From: Vibrio mytili
Lineage (GTDB): Bacteria > Pseudomonadota > Gammaproteobacteria > Enterobacterales > Vibrionaceae
Assembly: GCF_000830505.1 (NCBI RefSeq)
Contig: NZ_JXOK01000049.1
Coordinates: 62,001-126,000 of the forward strand
DNA: 64,000 nucleotides
Reading direction: 5' to 3'
The translations under genes and the position numbers were made by a program. Positions 28,817-37,477 of this stretch are shown in pieces; position 1 is the first letter of the stretch, and the number at the start of each line of letters is the position of its first letter. Below the pieces are notes generated by a model. The model worked only from the letters and a program-made list of their open reading frames with translations. It was not told the DNA's origin and made no database searches.

Positions 28817-28906
28817 CTAACTGTATATTCAATTTGATTAAATTTTTTTAGTGTTTGATTCGCACTTTTTTTAGCTTAAACCAGATCTTCTTTCTACTGT
28901 TATTTC

Positions 28907-29062
28907 TCAAAGTAATTCCTCCAAAACAACACCTGTTTCACCATTAGCAATCCTTTGAAGAAAGCTATTCATTTTTATTCTTTTATTGATTATAGTTTTT
29001 TTATTTCGAACAGAATCATTTCTATTAATTCTATTCTGATTTTTAAATGTTTGATTAGGCAT
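28907..29062 (-). CDS. Small 51-residue ORF under a duplicated cold-shock leader
   Basis: Reading the minus strand from the ATG at 29062 gives MPNQTFKNQNRINRND, a basic Asn/Arg/Lys-rich stretch, then MNSFLQRIANGETGVVLEEL and a stop at 28907. A perfect AAGGAG site lies just ahead of the ATG. The first codons (M-P-N-Q) and the whole 5' leader copy those of the neighbouring csp gene (M-S-N-Q), but the body is not a cold-shock domain. I recognise no family. It is probably a real cold-inducible small protein; it could instead be a csp copy whose body was replaced or decayed. Confidence 0.5.
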   Translation of the reverse strand: MPNQTFKNQNRINRNDSVRNKKTIINKRIKMNSFLQRIANGETGVVLEELL

Positions 29063-29216
29063 ATCATGCTCCTTATAAAATTTAAATTAAGGTGCGCTGA
29101 ACATAAGTATTATTTTAGGATAGCGAATTAAGGGAGATTACAGAGAGAAACTTGCTAGGGATGACGCTGGAAAACTTTCTTATATTTTATCTTGAAACAA
29201 CTCTTTGTTAGAGCAA
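29052..29216 (-). repeat. Duplicated cold-shock leader, copy A
   Basis: 165 bp covering the first codons, ribosome site and 5' untranslated region of the small ORF. It aligns with 29462-29627 with about 13 differences over 166 positions by my hand alignment, including one indel. The core attaagggagattacagag and the tail cttgaaacaactctttg are identical in both. It starts directly after the hairpin that follows csp, and I see no clear promoter of its own. Confidence 0.85.
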
Positions 29217-29245
29217 CTACCTTACCACAAAATGACAAGGTAGTT
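29215..29245 (-). terminator. Hairpin downstream of csp
   Basis: Perfect 9-bp inverted repeat aactacctt / aaggtagtt with a 13-nt loop, about 20 bp past the csp stop codon. No strong T-run, so it may be a partial terminator or an RNA-stability element at the junction with leader copy A. Confidence 0.55.
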
Positions 29246-29262
29246 TAAATTCAACTTTAAGG

Positions 29263-29472
29263 CTAAATGGTCGTTACATTTTCAGCTTGAAGACCTTTTG
29301 GTCCTTTGCCTACAATAAAAGAAACCTTATCACCTTCAACAAGTTTCTTAAAACCATCGCCTAAAATGCTTCGGAAATGAACAAATAGATCATCACCATT
29401 TTCTTGAGAAATAAAACCGAAACCTTTAGTTTCGTTAAACCACTTTACTGTACCAATTACTTGATTAGACAT
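29263..29472 (-). CDS. Cold-shock domain protein, CspA family
   Basis: 69 residues, the full length of a CspA-type protein. RNP1 is KGFGFI and RNP2 is DLFVHF, with the first strand [11 protein letters not shown]. It binds single-stranded RNA/DNA and acts as an RNA chaperone or antiterminator. The ATG at 29472 is preceded by AAGGGG. A long leader (at least 155 nt) runs upstream, as in cold-induced csp genes whose leaders act as RNA thermosensors. Confidence 0.92.
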   Translation of the reverse strand: MSNQVIGTVKWFNETKGFGFISQENGDDLFVHFRSILGDGFKKLVEGDKVSFIVGKGPKGLQAENVTTI

Positions 29473-29627
29473 ATTATGCCCCTTATGAAATTAAAATTAA
29501 GGTGCACTGAACATAGGTATCATTTTAGGATAGCGAATTAAGGGAGATTACAGAGAGAAACTTGCTAGGAATGACGCTGGAAGACTTTCTTTATACTTTA
29601 TCTTGAAACAACTCTTTGTCAGAGCAA
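29462..29627 (-). repeat. Cold-shock leader, copy B (csp 5' UTR)
   Basis: 166-bp leader of csp, duplicated as copy A ahead of the small ORF. On the minus strand a promoter-like TGTATAGT lies just upstream, near 29631-29638, which could make the transcript start close to this end. It is expected to fold as a temperature-responsive leader by analogy with cspA; I have not folded it. Confidence 0.8.
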
Positions 29628-29639
29628 GAGCCACTATAC

Positions 29640-30082
29640 AGACTTATTTAATTAAAGATAGCTTTATTTTCAATTTAGTTCATCCATACAAGTTTAAAGT
29701 TTTTGTAACAATTTAGCTTAGAATCCGTAGATGGAAGAGTATGTCCAATTCCTTCTATCTAAAGTTCTTCAGTTTATCTATGGAGAGCTATCTATGGAGT
29801 ATGGAGAGGGACGCACCATCTCATTAAGTGCGTTTCAACCATTACTCAAATTCATAACCATCTCTAAGTAGGGAGTGAAGTCGGGAGTGGCTTATCTAAA
29901 GTCGAATTCATTATTCTTTAAGGGGTGCAGGAATGAATAGGTTCCGTTCCATGAAGCGCATACTTGATGTGATAGGCATCTATATATTGATAGTTCAGAA
30001 AAGTATAACTATGACAACCTTCTCATTTTCTGTCGTTCTAATTGACATTAATGCTGGATTGTTTAATTTACCATCATAAAAC
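29640..30082. other. Intergenic region between csp and the LacI-type regulator
   Basis: About 440 bp, AT-rich at the left end (csp promoter side). It contains a short repeated motif tctatggagagctatctatgg near 29776-29796, but no credible reading frame with a ribosome site. Confidence 0.45.
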
Positions 30083-30098
30083 ATGGTAACGATTTCAT
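30083..30098 (+). promoter_or_regulatory. Predicted LacI-family operator O0 (autoregulatory)
   Basis: ATGGTAACGATTTCAT matches 13 of 16 positions of the palindrome ATGATATCGATATCAT found downstream of the regulator gene. It ends 7 bp before the regulator start codon, a position that would block its own expression. Confidence 0.6.
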
Positions 30099-30105
30099 AG
30101 TGTGT

Positions 30106-31104
30106 ATGGCAACGATAAAAGAAGTGGCAAACTCTGCAGGATTATCGGTAACAACCGTTTCCCGCTACCTGAATAATCATCCTTATATTTCGGATGAAAA
30201 GAGGCTGAAAATTGAAAAGGCAATGGCGGATCTGGACTATCAACCAAGCGCTGTTGCACAGCAAATGCGTGGGGTAAAGGCTTTTCATATTGGTGTTCTA
30301 GTTTCCCGTATTACTAACCAATATTACGCAGGATTAATTGATGCTCTTGAAGTAACCGCGCGCAAGTTTGGCTATTCCATTTTAATTATTCAAAATCACA
30401 ATAGTGAAGGGGAAGAAAAACGCGCTCTTGAGTTGTTGAAGAAAAAAATTATTGATGGTTTGGTTTTATGCACTGTAGAAAGCGATATAGATACTCTAGA
30501 AAATTATGTTAAGCATGGCCCAATAGTCTTGTGCAACACTCATTTATATAATACCAATATTCCATCTATCCATATAGATGATGAGCAAGCAACAGAAGAG
30601 GCGATAAACTATTTAACCGGAAAAGGGCATAAAAGAATTGCTTACTGTACCGGAGGTGATTTCACATCACAAAGCCATGGTGCTCGTCGGAATAAAGGCT
30701 TCAAAACCGCGATGCGAAAAGCAAATCAGAATATTGATTATGACCTAATATTTCGCCATGTTCATACACTTGAAGATGGAGAGAAGATCGGATCACAACT
30801 AGCTAGTATGAAAAATGAGCAGCGTCCTTCTGCCGTTTTTACAGGCAGTGATGAAGTGGCCTGTGGGGTTATCAACATACTAACAAAGTCAGGCATTAAC
30901 GTACCCGATGATATTGCTGTAATGGGGTTTGATAATCAGAAGATTTCATCCCTAATTTCTGTGCCAGTTACCACGGTACATCAGCCTGTAGATGTGCTAG
31001 GGAAGTTTACGATGGAATATCTATTAGCGGCAATTGAAGGAAAAAGTTACGTTTATGATACAGGTATGCTTAAAACCAATATGGTTATAAGAAACTCAGC
31101 CTAA
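30106..31104 (+). CDS. LacI/GalR-family transcriptional regulator of the PTS locus
   Basis: 332 residues. The N-terminal HTH is MATIKEVANSAGLSVTTVSRYLNN, with a hinge helix at about 45-58 (SAVAQQMRG). The periplasmic-binding-like effector domain begins FHIGVLVSRITNQYYAGLIDA, with the late strand VMGFDNQKISSLISVPVTTV. It precedes a GH13 enzyme, a PTS permease and a porin, so it is probably their repressor. The palindromes around it are the likely operators. The ATG at 30106 fits the family start; a GTG at 30100 is also in frame. Confidence 0.87.
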   Translation: MATIKEVANSAGLSVTTVSRYLNNHPYISDEKRLKIEKAMADLDYQPSAVAQQMRGVKAFHIGVLVSRITNQYYAGLIDALEVTARKFGYSILIIQNHNSEGEEKRALELLKKKIIDGLVLCTVESDIDTLENYVKHGPIVLCNTHLYNTNIPSIHIDDEQATEEAINYLTGKGHKRIAYCTGGDFTSQSHGARRNKGFKTAMRKANQNIDYDLIFRHVHTLEDGEKIGSQLASMKNEQRPSAVFTGSDEVACGVINILTKSGINVPDDIAVMGFDNQKISSLISVPVTTVHQPVDVLGKFTMEYLLAAIEGKSYVYDTGMLKTNMVIRNSA

Positions 31105-31131
31105 ATGAATTGAGTCCTTTTGCTTAGATGT

Positions 31132-31147
31132 ATGATATCGATATCAT
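31132..31147 (+). promoter_or_regulatory. Predicted LacI-family operator O1
   Basis: Perfect 16-bp palindrome ATGATATCGATATCAT with the central CG typical of LacI-family sites. It lies about 87 bp ahead of the GH13 start. Confidence 0.75.
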
Positions 31148-31166
31148 GAGCTTTTTTCTTGCTTGT

Positions 31167-31182
31167 GTGGTATCGATATCAT
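31167..31182 (+). promoter_or_regulatory. Predicted LacI-family operator O2
   Basis: GTGGTATCGATATCAT matches O1 at 14 of 16 positions. Its centre is 35 bp from that of O1. Confidence 0.72.
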
Positions 31183-31197
31183 ATTTAACATGAAAAT

Positions 31198-31213
31198 ATG
31201 ATATCGATACCAT
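31198..31213 (+). promoter_or_regulatory. Predicted LacI-family operator O3
   Basis: ATGATATCGATACCAT matches O1 at 15 of 16 positions. Its centre is 31 bp from that of O2, and it sits just ahead of the ribosome site AAGGA of the GH13 gene. Confidence 0.75.
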
Positions 31214-31233
31214 ATAGTAATAAGGAATGATAA

Positions 31234-32904
31234 ATGTGTAAAAACGAGACGGAAACATCTGTTTGGTGGAAAGAGGATGTTATTTATCAAATCTATCCTA
31301 AGAGTTTTCGAGACAGCAATAATGATGGAATTGGCGATATAACAGGTATCATAGAGAAGCTTGATTACCTTAAAGATCTTGGCATCACTATGCTTTGGGT
31401 ATCACCTTTTTATCGTTCACCAATGGCGGATAATGGGTACGATATTTCAGACTATTACGATATAAACCCTGATTTTGGAACGATGAGTGACTTTGATGTA
31501 CTGATCGAGAAGGCAAAATCTAAAGGAATAAAAATCATGGTTGATCTGGTTATCAACCACACCAGTGATGAGCACGAGTGGTTTCAAAAAGCGATCAGTA
31601 ACCCTTCATCAAAATACCGAGATTACTACATCATTAAACCAAGTAATAATGGGTTACCACCAAATAATTGGCGATCAATTTTTGGTGGAAGTGCTTGGAC
31701 GAAAATTGAGGGTGAAGATAACTATTACCTGCATGTTTTTGATAAGAAACAACCTGACCTAAATTGGGAGAATCCTGCCCTGCGTCAGGAAATTTATCGT
31801 ATGGTGAACTGGTGGCTTGATAAAGGTATTGCAGGTTTTCGTATTGATGCCATTACTTTTATCAAGAAAGATCAGGACTTTGCTTCAATACCTGTTGATG
31901 GGGCTGATGGTTTGGGCAGCATAAAATATAAGTCAAGAAATCGTCCAGGCATCGAGGAGTTTCTATTAGAGCTTAGAGAGAATACCTTTGATTGTCATCC
32001 TTGCGTTACTGTTGGTGAGGCTCCCGGTGTATCAAAAGATGATTACGGCAAGTTCATCGGCCAAGATGGCTTTTTCAATATGATATTCGACTTCCATGCT
32101 GCTGATCTTGATGTAGAAAGTGGAACGGAGTGGTTTAAAAGAACTCAGTGGCAAACCAAAGATCTGAGAGAGCATTTGTTTTCTACTCAACATGCGTTTC
32201 AAACTCACGGTTGGGGAACAACATTTATCGAAAATCACGACCAACCTCGTGCACTGTCTAAGCTAATAAAAAATGCTAACTATCGTGATCAAACCGGTGC
32301 AAAATGTTTGGCTGTTTTATACTTTTTCTTACAAGGCACACCATTTATATATCAGGGACAAGAGATTGGAATGACTAATTTCAAGCGCGAGTCCATCGAC
32401 GAGTTCGATGATATTTCAAGTATCGATAACTATCATCGCTCAGTACTTGAGGGATATAGTGAAGCAGAAGCGTTAGAGTTTGTTAATCTTCGTTCCCGCG
32501 ATAACAGCAGAACACCGATTCCTTGGGAAAATACAATTAATGGTGGGTTCAACAAAGGCTACCCAACTTGGCTTGGACTTTCGCATTCAGAATACACCAT
32601 CAATGTAGAAGATCAAATAAAAGACCCAGAGTCGGTACTTAACTTCTATAAATCGATGATAAAAATTCGTAATCATCAATATCCTGACGCATTGATTTAT
32701 GGAGAGTTCGTGTCTTTGGATACAACAGAAAATATTATTGCTTATAAGCGATTAGGAAGTAAAGAGACATTCTTTATCATTACTAACTTAAGTGACGAAA
32801 TAGTGCCATTTACCATCCCAGATGGAGATATACTGCTTAATAACTATAAAGAAGTATATTCAAAACTACAACCTTACCAGACTTTACTCATTAAGGGATT
32901 ATAA
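31234..32904 (+). CDS. GH13 alpha-glucosidase, TreC / oligo-1,6-glucosidase-like
   Basis: 556 residues. A (beta/alpha)8 alpha-amylase-family enzyme: VIYQIYPKSFRDSNNDGIGD, then VINHTSDEH, with nucleophile Asp205 in GFRIDAITFI, acid/base Glu262 in TVGEAPG and Asp336 in IENHDQPR. The calcium/subfamily motif is QPDLNWENP (GH13 subfamilies 29/31). No signal peptide, so it is cytosolic. With a trehalose-type PTS permease directly downstream (1 nt gap), it probably cleaves an imported alpha-glucoside phosphate such as trehalose-6-phosphate. The Ala after the nucleophile differs from the Val of strict 1,6-glucosidases, so specificity is open. Confidence 0.87.
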   Translation: MCKNETETSVWWKEDVIYQIYPKSFRDSNNDGIGDITGIIEKLDYLKDLGITMLWVSPFYRSPMADNGYDISDYYDINPDFGTMSDFDVLIEKAKSKGIKIMVDLVINHTSDEHEWFQKAISNPSSKYRDYYIIKPSNNGLPPNNWRSIFGGSAWTKIEGEDNYYLHVFDKKQPDLNWENPALRQEIYRMVNWWLDKGIAGFRIDAITFIKKDQDFASIPVDGADGLGSIKYKSRNRPGIEEFLLELRENTFDCHPCVTVGEAPGVSKDDYGKFIGQDGFFNMIFDFHAADLDVESGTEWFKRTQWQTKDLREHLFSTQHAFQTHGWGTTFIENHDQPRALSKLIKNANYRDQTGAKCLAVLYFFLQGTPFIYQGQEIGMTNFKRESIDEFDDISSIDNYHRSVLEGYSEAEALEFVNLRSRDNSRTPIPWENTINGGFNKGYPTWLGLSHSEYTINVEDQIKDPESVLNFYKSMIKIRNHQYPDALIYGEFVSLDTTENIIAYKRLGSKETFFIITNLSDEIVPFTIPDGDILLNNYKEVYSKLQPYQTLLIKGL

Positions 32905-32905
32905 A

Positions 32906-34326
32906 ATGAAAGATTATCAAAGTACTGCTGAAGAAATCATAAGAGAAATAGGGAAGGATAATATTATTTCAGCTGCACATTGTGCGACCCGACTAAGAAT
33001 TCAAGTTAAAGATCGAAATATTATTTGTGATGAAAACGTGCAAAAAATTGATCAGGTTAAAGGAGTGTTTTATAACTCCGGACAATATCAGGTTATTTTA
33101 GGTACAGGCATCGTAAATAAAGTATACGAAGCGTTTATGGATGTCACACAAACTAAAGAAGTAGATCATAAAACGGTTGCTAACAATGATGCAGGTAAAT
33201 TAAAAACAGCACTAAGAAACCTTTCTGACGTTTTTGTACCTATTGTTCCAATATTGGGAGCGACAGGTCTCTTCTTAGGACTTAAAGGCGTGTTATTCAA
33301 CGCTACCGTCTTAGGAATGATGGGAATGAGTCTACAAAATGTCCCTGAAAGTTTTACCACAATAATGACTATTCTCTGCGATACAGCATTTGCCTTTCTC
33401 GCGGCATTTATTTGTTGGTCAGCTTTTAGAAAATTTGGAGGTACACCTATTATCGGCTTTCTCATTGGTCTAATGCTAGTTTCGCCAGCTTTACCCAATG
33501 CATATGCCGTAGCATACGGTAGCGCAGAGCCTATTTATGTATTCGGATTTATTCCTTTAGTGGGGTATCAAGGGTCTATATTGACAGCCTCATAACAGGA
33601 TATATTGGTGCTAAGCTTGAGCTTTACTTCCGCAACATTATGCCACATTCAATGGATCTGATTTTCACCCCTTTTGTCGTTATCATTCTGTCGGTGGCCT
33701 CTGCTTTATTAGTGATGGGACCATTAGTTAAAGGGTTTGAAAGTGTTGCAATTGAAGCTATTCAAGGCTTTTTACAATTACCTTTTGGTATCGGTGGTCT
33801 TGTGATCGGTTTCCTTTATCCAATTGCAGTGCTGACGGGGATGCACCATATGTTCATCATGATTGAAACTTCTTTAATTGCAGGCACAGGCTTCAATCCG
33901 CTAATAACGGTTTGCGCTATGTATGGATTTGCCAATGCTGCGGTTTGTTTAGCTATTTCTCTTAGAACAAAAGATACGGCTTTTAAAACAGCAGGGATCT
34001 CTGCAACAGTTACACAGTTGTTAGGGGTATCCGAGCCTGCTTTATTTGGTGTGGTTTTGCGATCCGGTATGACTCCACTGTGCATTATGTTGTGTGGCTC
34101 TGCTCTGGGTGGAATGGTCTTATCACTACTTTCGGTTAAGGCTAACTCATATGGTCTTGCGGTACTACTTTCTCCACTCATGTACATTTATGATAGCTAT
34201 CAAGTACTCGCTTATATTACTGTGGGAATATTGGTGTTTGCGTTCTCATTCTCTGTAACTTATATGGCTGATAAGTTATTTGTCTTCAATAAGAAAAGTA
34301 ATGGAAAAGTAAATACGGTAATTTGA
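32906..34326 (+). pseudogene. PTS EIIBC, trehalose/alpha-glucoside family, with a one-base frameshift
   Basis: The EIIB domain at the N-terminus has the phosphorylation Cys26 in ISAAHCATRLRIQV. The EIIC domain follows with about ten TM segments. The first frame stops after GYQGSILTAS at 33595, and the second frame continues SLITGYIGAKLELYFRN. Adding one C at the CC of 33588-33589 gives GYQGSILTALITGYIGAKLE and one product of 473 residues, the length of E. coli TreB. No EIIA domain is attached, so it would use EIIA-Glc as TreB does. Nearest call is TreB-like, sugar unproven. Confidence 0.84.
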
Positions 34327-34470
34327 TTGTCAGTTAAAGAAATCTAGTAATCATATTTCATAATTAAAAATTAAGACTTAACAATTAAGGGTTTTATCGA
34401 GTATCACCCTTGGCCTCTCTACACCTAAAAAACGTTAATTAATGTTAAAATATAAAATGGAAGAACAATG

Positions 34471-35586
34471 ATGAATATTTTAAATATAACTACAGCTAGT
34501 CTTTTAGCTTTATCCTCTATGAATTCATTTGCGGATGTAAAAGTTATAGATAACGAAAAAGGTAACTTTTCAATTGGTGGTAATGTCGAAATTAATGTGA
34601 ATTTCCAGGACCGAGAATCTAACGAAAATAACGACACTGAATTTAACCAAGATGGTCGTGTTCTCATAGAGTTTTCTGGAGAGAAATATACGAACAAGAA
34701 TTATTATGTTGGTGTTAAAGCACAACCCCTGTTTGAGAGTACCGGTAATATCGCCTTAGATGATGCTTATTTTGAGTTTGGTAAAAAAGATATTTGGTCC
34801 ATTAAAGCTGGCCGCTTTGAGACTTACGATATGTTTCCTGTAGGATTGGATGTCTTCTTAGACTATTCAGGGGATACTGCCAATGACTTGTACACAGATG
34901 GCTCGGCATATTTATACCAAATGAAAGAAGCACGTGGCCGCGGTTCAGATGGTCAAATAATGTATAACCATAAACTCGGTAACATCTATGTTGAAATCGG
35001 TGCAATGCTGGGGGATCGTTCAAACTTATTTGACGGAGGTGTTGGTGGGTACTACCACGGCCAACAGATAGACTCAGCAAAAGATACTATACTACTTCGA
35101 CCTGTATTAGCTTATCAAATGGGTGATTTTCGTCTGGCAGCTTCATTCGAAAAAAATTTAGTTTCCAATTCAATTATGGCTAATGGCATTGATATCTCAG
35201 ACCGTACAGGTTATGGCTTGACTGGTAATTGGACTAGCGGCGATTGGGTCGTAAATACAAACATTGCATACTTAGATGCCGTCGATGAAAACAACTTATC
35301 ATTAGGTGCTAACGTACTTTGGAATGACCTAGGCTTAGGTTATGTATACACAACTAACCAATATGAAAACAAAGATTTCTCAGCTTGGGCTACTGGTGAC
35401 GTGAACGTGTCCACTGTGTATGCATCCTATGCAATTCGCAACGTGCTAGAAGTAACGGATTTCTCCATTTTAACGGGTACTTACTACTCTATGGTGGATA
35501 ACAAGTTGTCACAACAAGCAAGTACATCTTCATTTACTGAAAGTGACGATTTCGGTGTGCGTGTTCGGCTGTTCTACGTATTTTAG
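34471..35586 (+). CDS. Outer-membrane porin, sugar-specific (RafY-like)
   Basis: 371 residues. The signal peptide is MNILNITTASLLALSSMNSFA, followed by a beta-barrel of alternating hydrophobic strands (FSIGGNVEINVNFQD, YYVGVKAQPL, WSIKAGRFETYD, FRLAASFEKNLV, ...). It ends V-R-L-F-Y-V-F with the C-terminal Phe that marks barrel insertion. Position after the PTS gene suggests it is the outer-membrane entry route for the same oligosaccharide. Its similarity to raffinose/glycoporins is by overall look only. I chose the second of two adjacent ATGs, which has GGAAG at the better distance. Confidence 0.8.
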   Translation: MNILNITTASLLALSSMNSFADVKVIDNEKGNFSIGGNVEINVNFQDRESNENNDTEFNQDGRVLIEFSGEKYTNKNYYVGVKAQPLFESTGNIALDDAYFEFGKKDIWSIKAGRFETYDMFPVGLDVFLDYSGDTANDLYTDGSAYLYQMKEARGRGSDGQIMYNHKLGNIYVEIGAMLGDRSNLFDGGVGGYYHGQQIDSAKDTILLRPVLAYQMGDFRLAASFEKNLVSNSIMANGIDISDRTGYGLTGNWTSGDWVVNTNIAYLDAVDENNLSLGANVLWNDLGLGYVYTTNQYENKDFSAWATGDVNVSTVYASYAIRNVLEVTDFSILTGTYYSMVDNKLSQQASTSSFTESDDFGVRVRLFYVF

Positions 35587-35925
35587 TGTGCTCGTGTTTT
35601 AAAATTATAAAGTGAGTAACGATAAATTTAATACTATCAGACAGGTGGTATTATAAAAAACGGTCTGGCGTACCATTGCCGGACCGTGCGCAAAACTCAA
35701 TGAGCCTTATCCTTGCCATGCAACTTTAGAACTAAGTTAAGAGATTTTTCTATATCTGAGATAATCCATAATATGTTAATTTAGCAAAGTCACTGACACA
35801 TTACTGTTCCTAGATCTGCCAGCGTGATCAAAGCTAGTGCGTTTTCGTACCCATGGTTCGTTAGAGCTGGGACTCATTAACAAACAATATCAGTGAAATT
35901 TTAATATACTTTCTTAAGGTTATTT
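35587..35925. other. Intergenic region between porin and isochorismatase genes
   Basis: About 340 bp between two convergent genes. The only structured element is the hairpin listed at 35655-35688; the rest is AT-rich with no credible gene. Confidence 0.5.
35655..35688 (-). terminator. Terminator for leftward transcription
   Basis: The arms acggtctggc / gccggaccgt pair at 9 of 10 positions around a short loop. On the minus strand the stem is followed by TTTTTT. It is about 240 bp past the isochorismatase stop, so that transcript would carry a long 3' end. Confidence 0.7.
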
Positions 35926-36444
35926 CTATAACACTTCAGTCAACGTGACTAGAGGTACGCGAGGTGATACAGCATTCAACGCAACTTTATGAATCATCGC
36001 GTCAGTAGTTGTACAACAATCTTCAATAATTGAAACTTTATATTTTTCTGCTTTCTTTGATATAGCAGTATGCGTGACACAATTTTGTGTCATCATCCCA
36101 CATATCAGTAACTCATCAATATCAAACTTTTCCAATGATTCCCCTAAATGAGTTTGATAAAAGCTGTCTGCATGCTGTTTTTGTACGACTTCAGCATTAG
36201 GGCATATCGCCACTATTTCTGGGTGAATATTCGCTCCTTCACTACCTTTTTCAAAGAAAGGTGCCATTCCTTTTGGGGCCGAAGATAAATGTTGGATAAG
36301 AAAGACCGGAACATCCTGCCGGTTAGCTTTAGCAATTAATTCTTTAATGTTTATCAGGGTTTTATCTGTATTCCATAATGGAAATTTACCTTTAGGGAAG
36401 TAATCACTTTGTATATCAATGATAAGTAATGCAGTTTTGTTCAT
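35926..36444 (-). CDS. Isochorismatase-family cysteine hydrolase
   Basis: 172 residues. The catalytic triad of the family is complete: Asp10 in LLIIDIQSDYF, Lys89 in VVQKQHADSF and Cys122 in GMMTQNCVTHTA. Members hydrolyse amides such as nicotinamide, ureidoacrylate or isochorismate; which one cannot be told. Cytosolic. It is divergent from a GlxA-type regulator across 118 bp and is the obvious target of that regulator. Confidence 0.87.
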   Translation of the reverse strand: MNKTALLIIDIQSDYFPKGKFPLWNTDKTLINIKELIAKANRQDVPVFLIQHLSSAPKGMAPFFEKGSEGANIHPEIVAICPNAEVVQKQHADSFYQTHLGESLEKFDIDELLICGMMTQNCVTHTAISKKAEKYKVSIIEDCCTTTDAMIHKVALNAVSPRVPLVTLTEVL

Positions 36445-36562
36445 TTTTGATTTCCTGTTGCTTTAACTTTTGGTTAAGGAAAATTATGAGCAACTTGCTG
36501 TACTCTTTTTAGAGGTTAAAATGACATAAAAAGGGCAAAAACCGACAAATGTAGAGAGTCGT

Positions 36563-37477
36563 ATGACCAAAATATCCATTGGAATTTGTGAGTATCCTTC
36601 AGTATTGAAGTCAGCAGTTTATGGCCTTGAAGAGATGTTTTTGCTTGCAAGTAGAGTTTGTCGGGAACAGGGGGTTGAGGTCCTATTTGAGCCAGTCATT
36701 ATTCCACATGATGACCTGATAGAAGATAGTTATACGGTTGTTTTGCTACCGCCAGCTTCAATAGATGATTATTACTTAGCCCCTGAAACCAAACTTATTG
36801 ACTGGCTCAAAAAGCAGTACGCCAAAGGTACCGTTCTATCATCTGCTTGTGCGGGGGTATTTATTCTGGCCGCAACTAACTTGCTTGGTACGAGAGAAGT
36901 GACAACCCATTGGGCGCTAGCAGACACATTTGCCAGAATGTTTACGGAGATTCCTCTTAACAGCAACAAGATATTGATTGATCACGGTGACATAGTGACG
37001 GCGGGCGGTATGATGTCGTGGTTAGATCTCGGGTTTGAACTTATCTCTAAATATTCATCTCCTAGGGTTGTAAGCCAACTTGGTAAAACACTTGTTATAG
37101 ACACCGCGCAGAGAGAACAGAGCTATTATCAACAATTCAAACCATCGTTCGCTCATGGTGATTTGGTGATTGTTTCGGTTCAACAAATCATGCATCAAAG
37201 TTATACGGCACCGTTATCGATACATCAGTTAGCGAAGCAAGTAAATCTTACTGAGCGTACTATGCAAAGACGGTTTCTAAAGGCCACGGGATACAACCCA
37301 AATCAATATTTGCAGCGTCTCAGAGTGCAGAATGCGTGTGACTACCTGGAAAGTACAAACCGCTCATTTGAATGGATAGCTAATCAAGTCGGTTACGAAG
37401 ATATCAGTGCATGTCGAAAGGTTTTTATCAATATTGTTGGATTAACTCCACGAGAGTTTCGAAAGAGGTTTTCCTGA
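36563..37477 (+). CDS. GlxA-family AraC-type transcriptional regulator with DJ-1/PfpI domain
   Basis: 304 residues. The N-terminal class I glutamine-amidotransferase-like (DJ-1/PfpI) domain spans about 1-185, with the nucleophile-elbow Cys in LSSACAGVFILAA and the block EVTTHWALAD. The C-terminal AraC double HTH includes MQRRFLKATGYNPNQYLQRLRV and YEDISACRKVFINIVGLTPREFRKRF. Such regulators respond to small nitrogenous metabolites. It diverges from the isochorismatase hydrolase. Confidence 0.88.
   Translation: MTKISIGICEYPSVLKSAVYGLEEMFLLASRVCREQGVEVLFEPVIIPHDDLIEDSYTVVLLPPASIDDYYLAPETKLIDWLKKQYAKGTVLSSACAGVFILAATNLLGTREVTTHWALADTFARMFTEIPLNSNKILIDHGDIVTAGGMMSWLDLGFELISKYSSPRVVSQLGKTLVIDTAQREQSYYQQFKPSFAHGDLVIVSVQQIMHQSYTAPLSIHQLAKQVNLTERTMQRRFLKATGYNPNQYLQRLRVQNACDYLESTNRSFEWIANQVGYEDISACRKVFINIVGLTPREFRKRFS

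Noticed and set aside
29776..29840. Short repeated motif with ctatggag units
   Set aside because: Only a few imperfect units over about 40 bp; no pairing or gene context to support a function.
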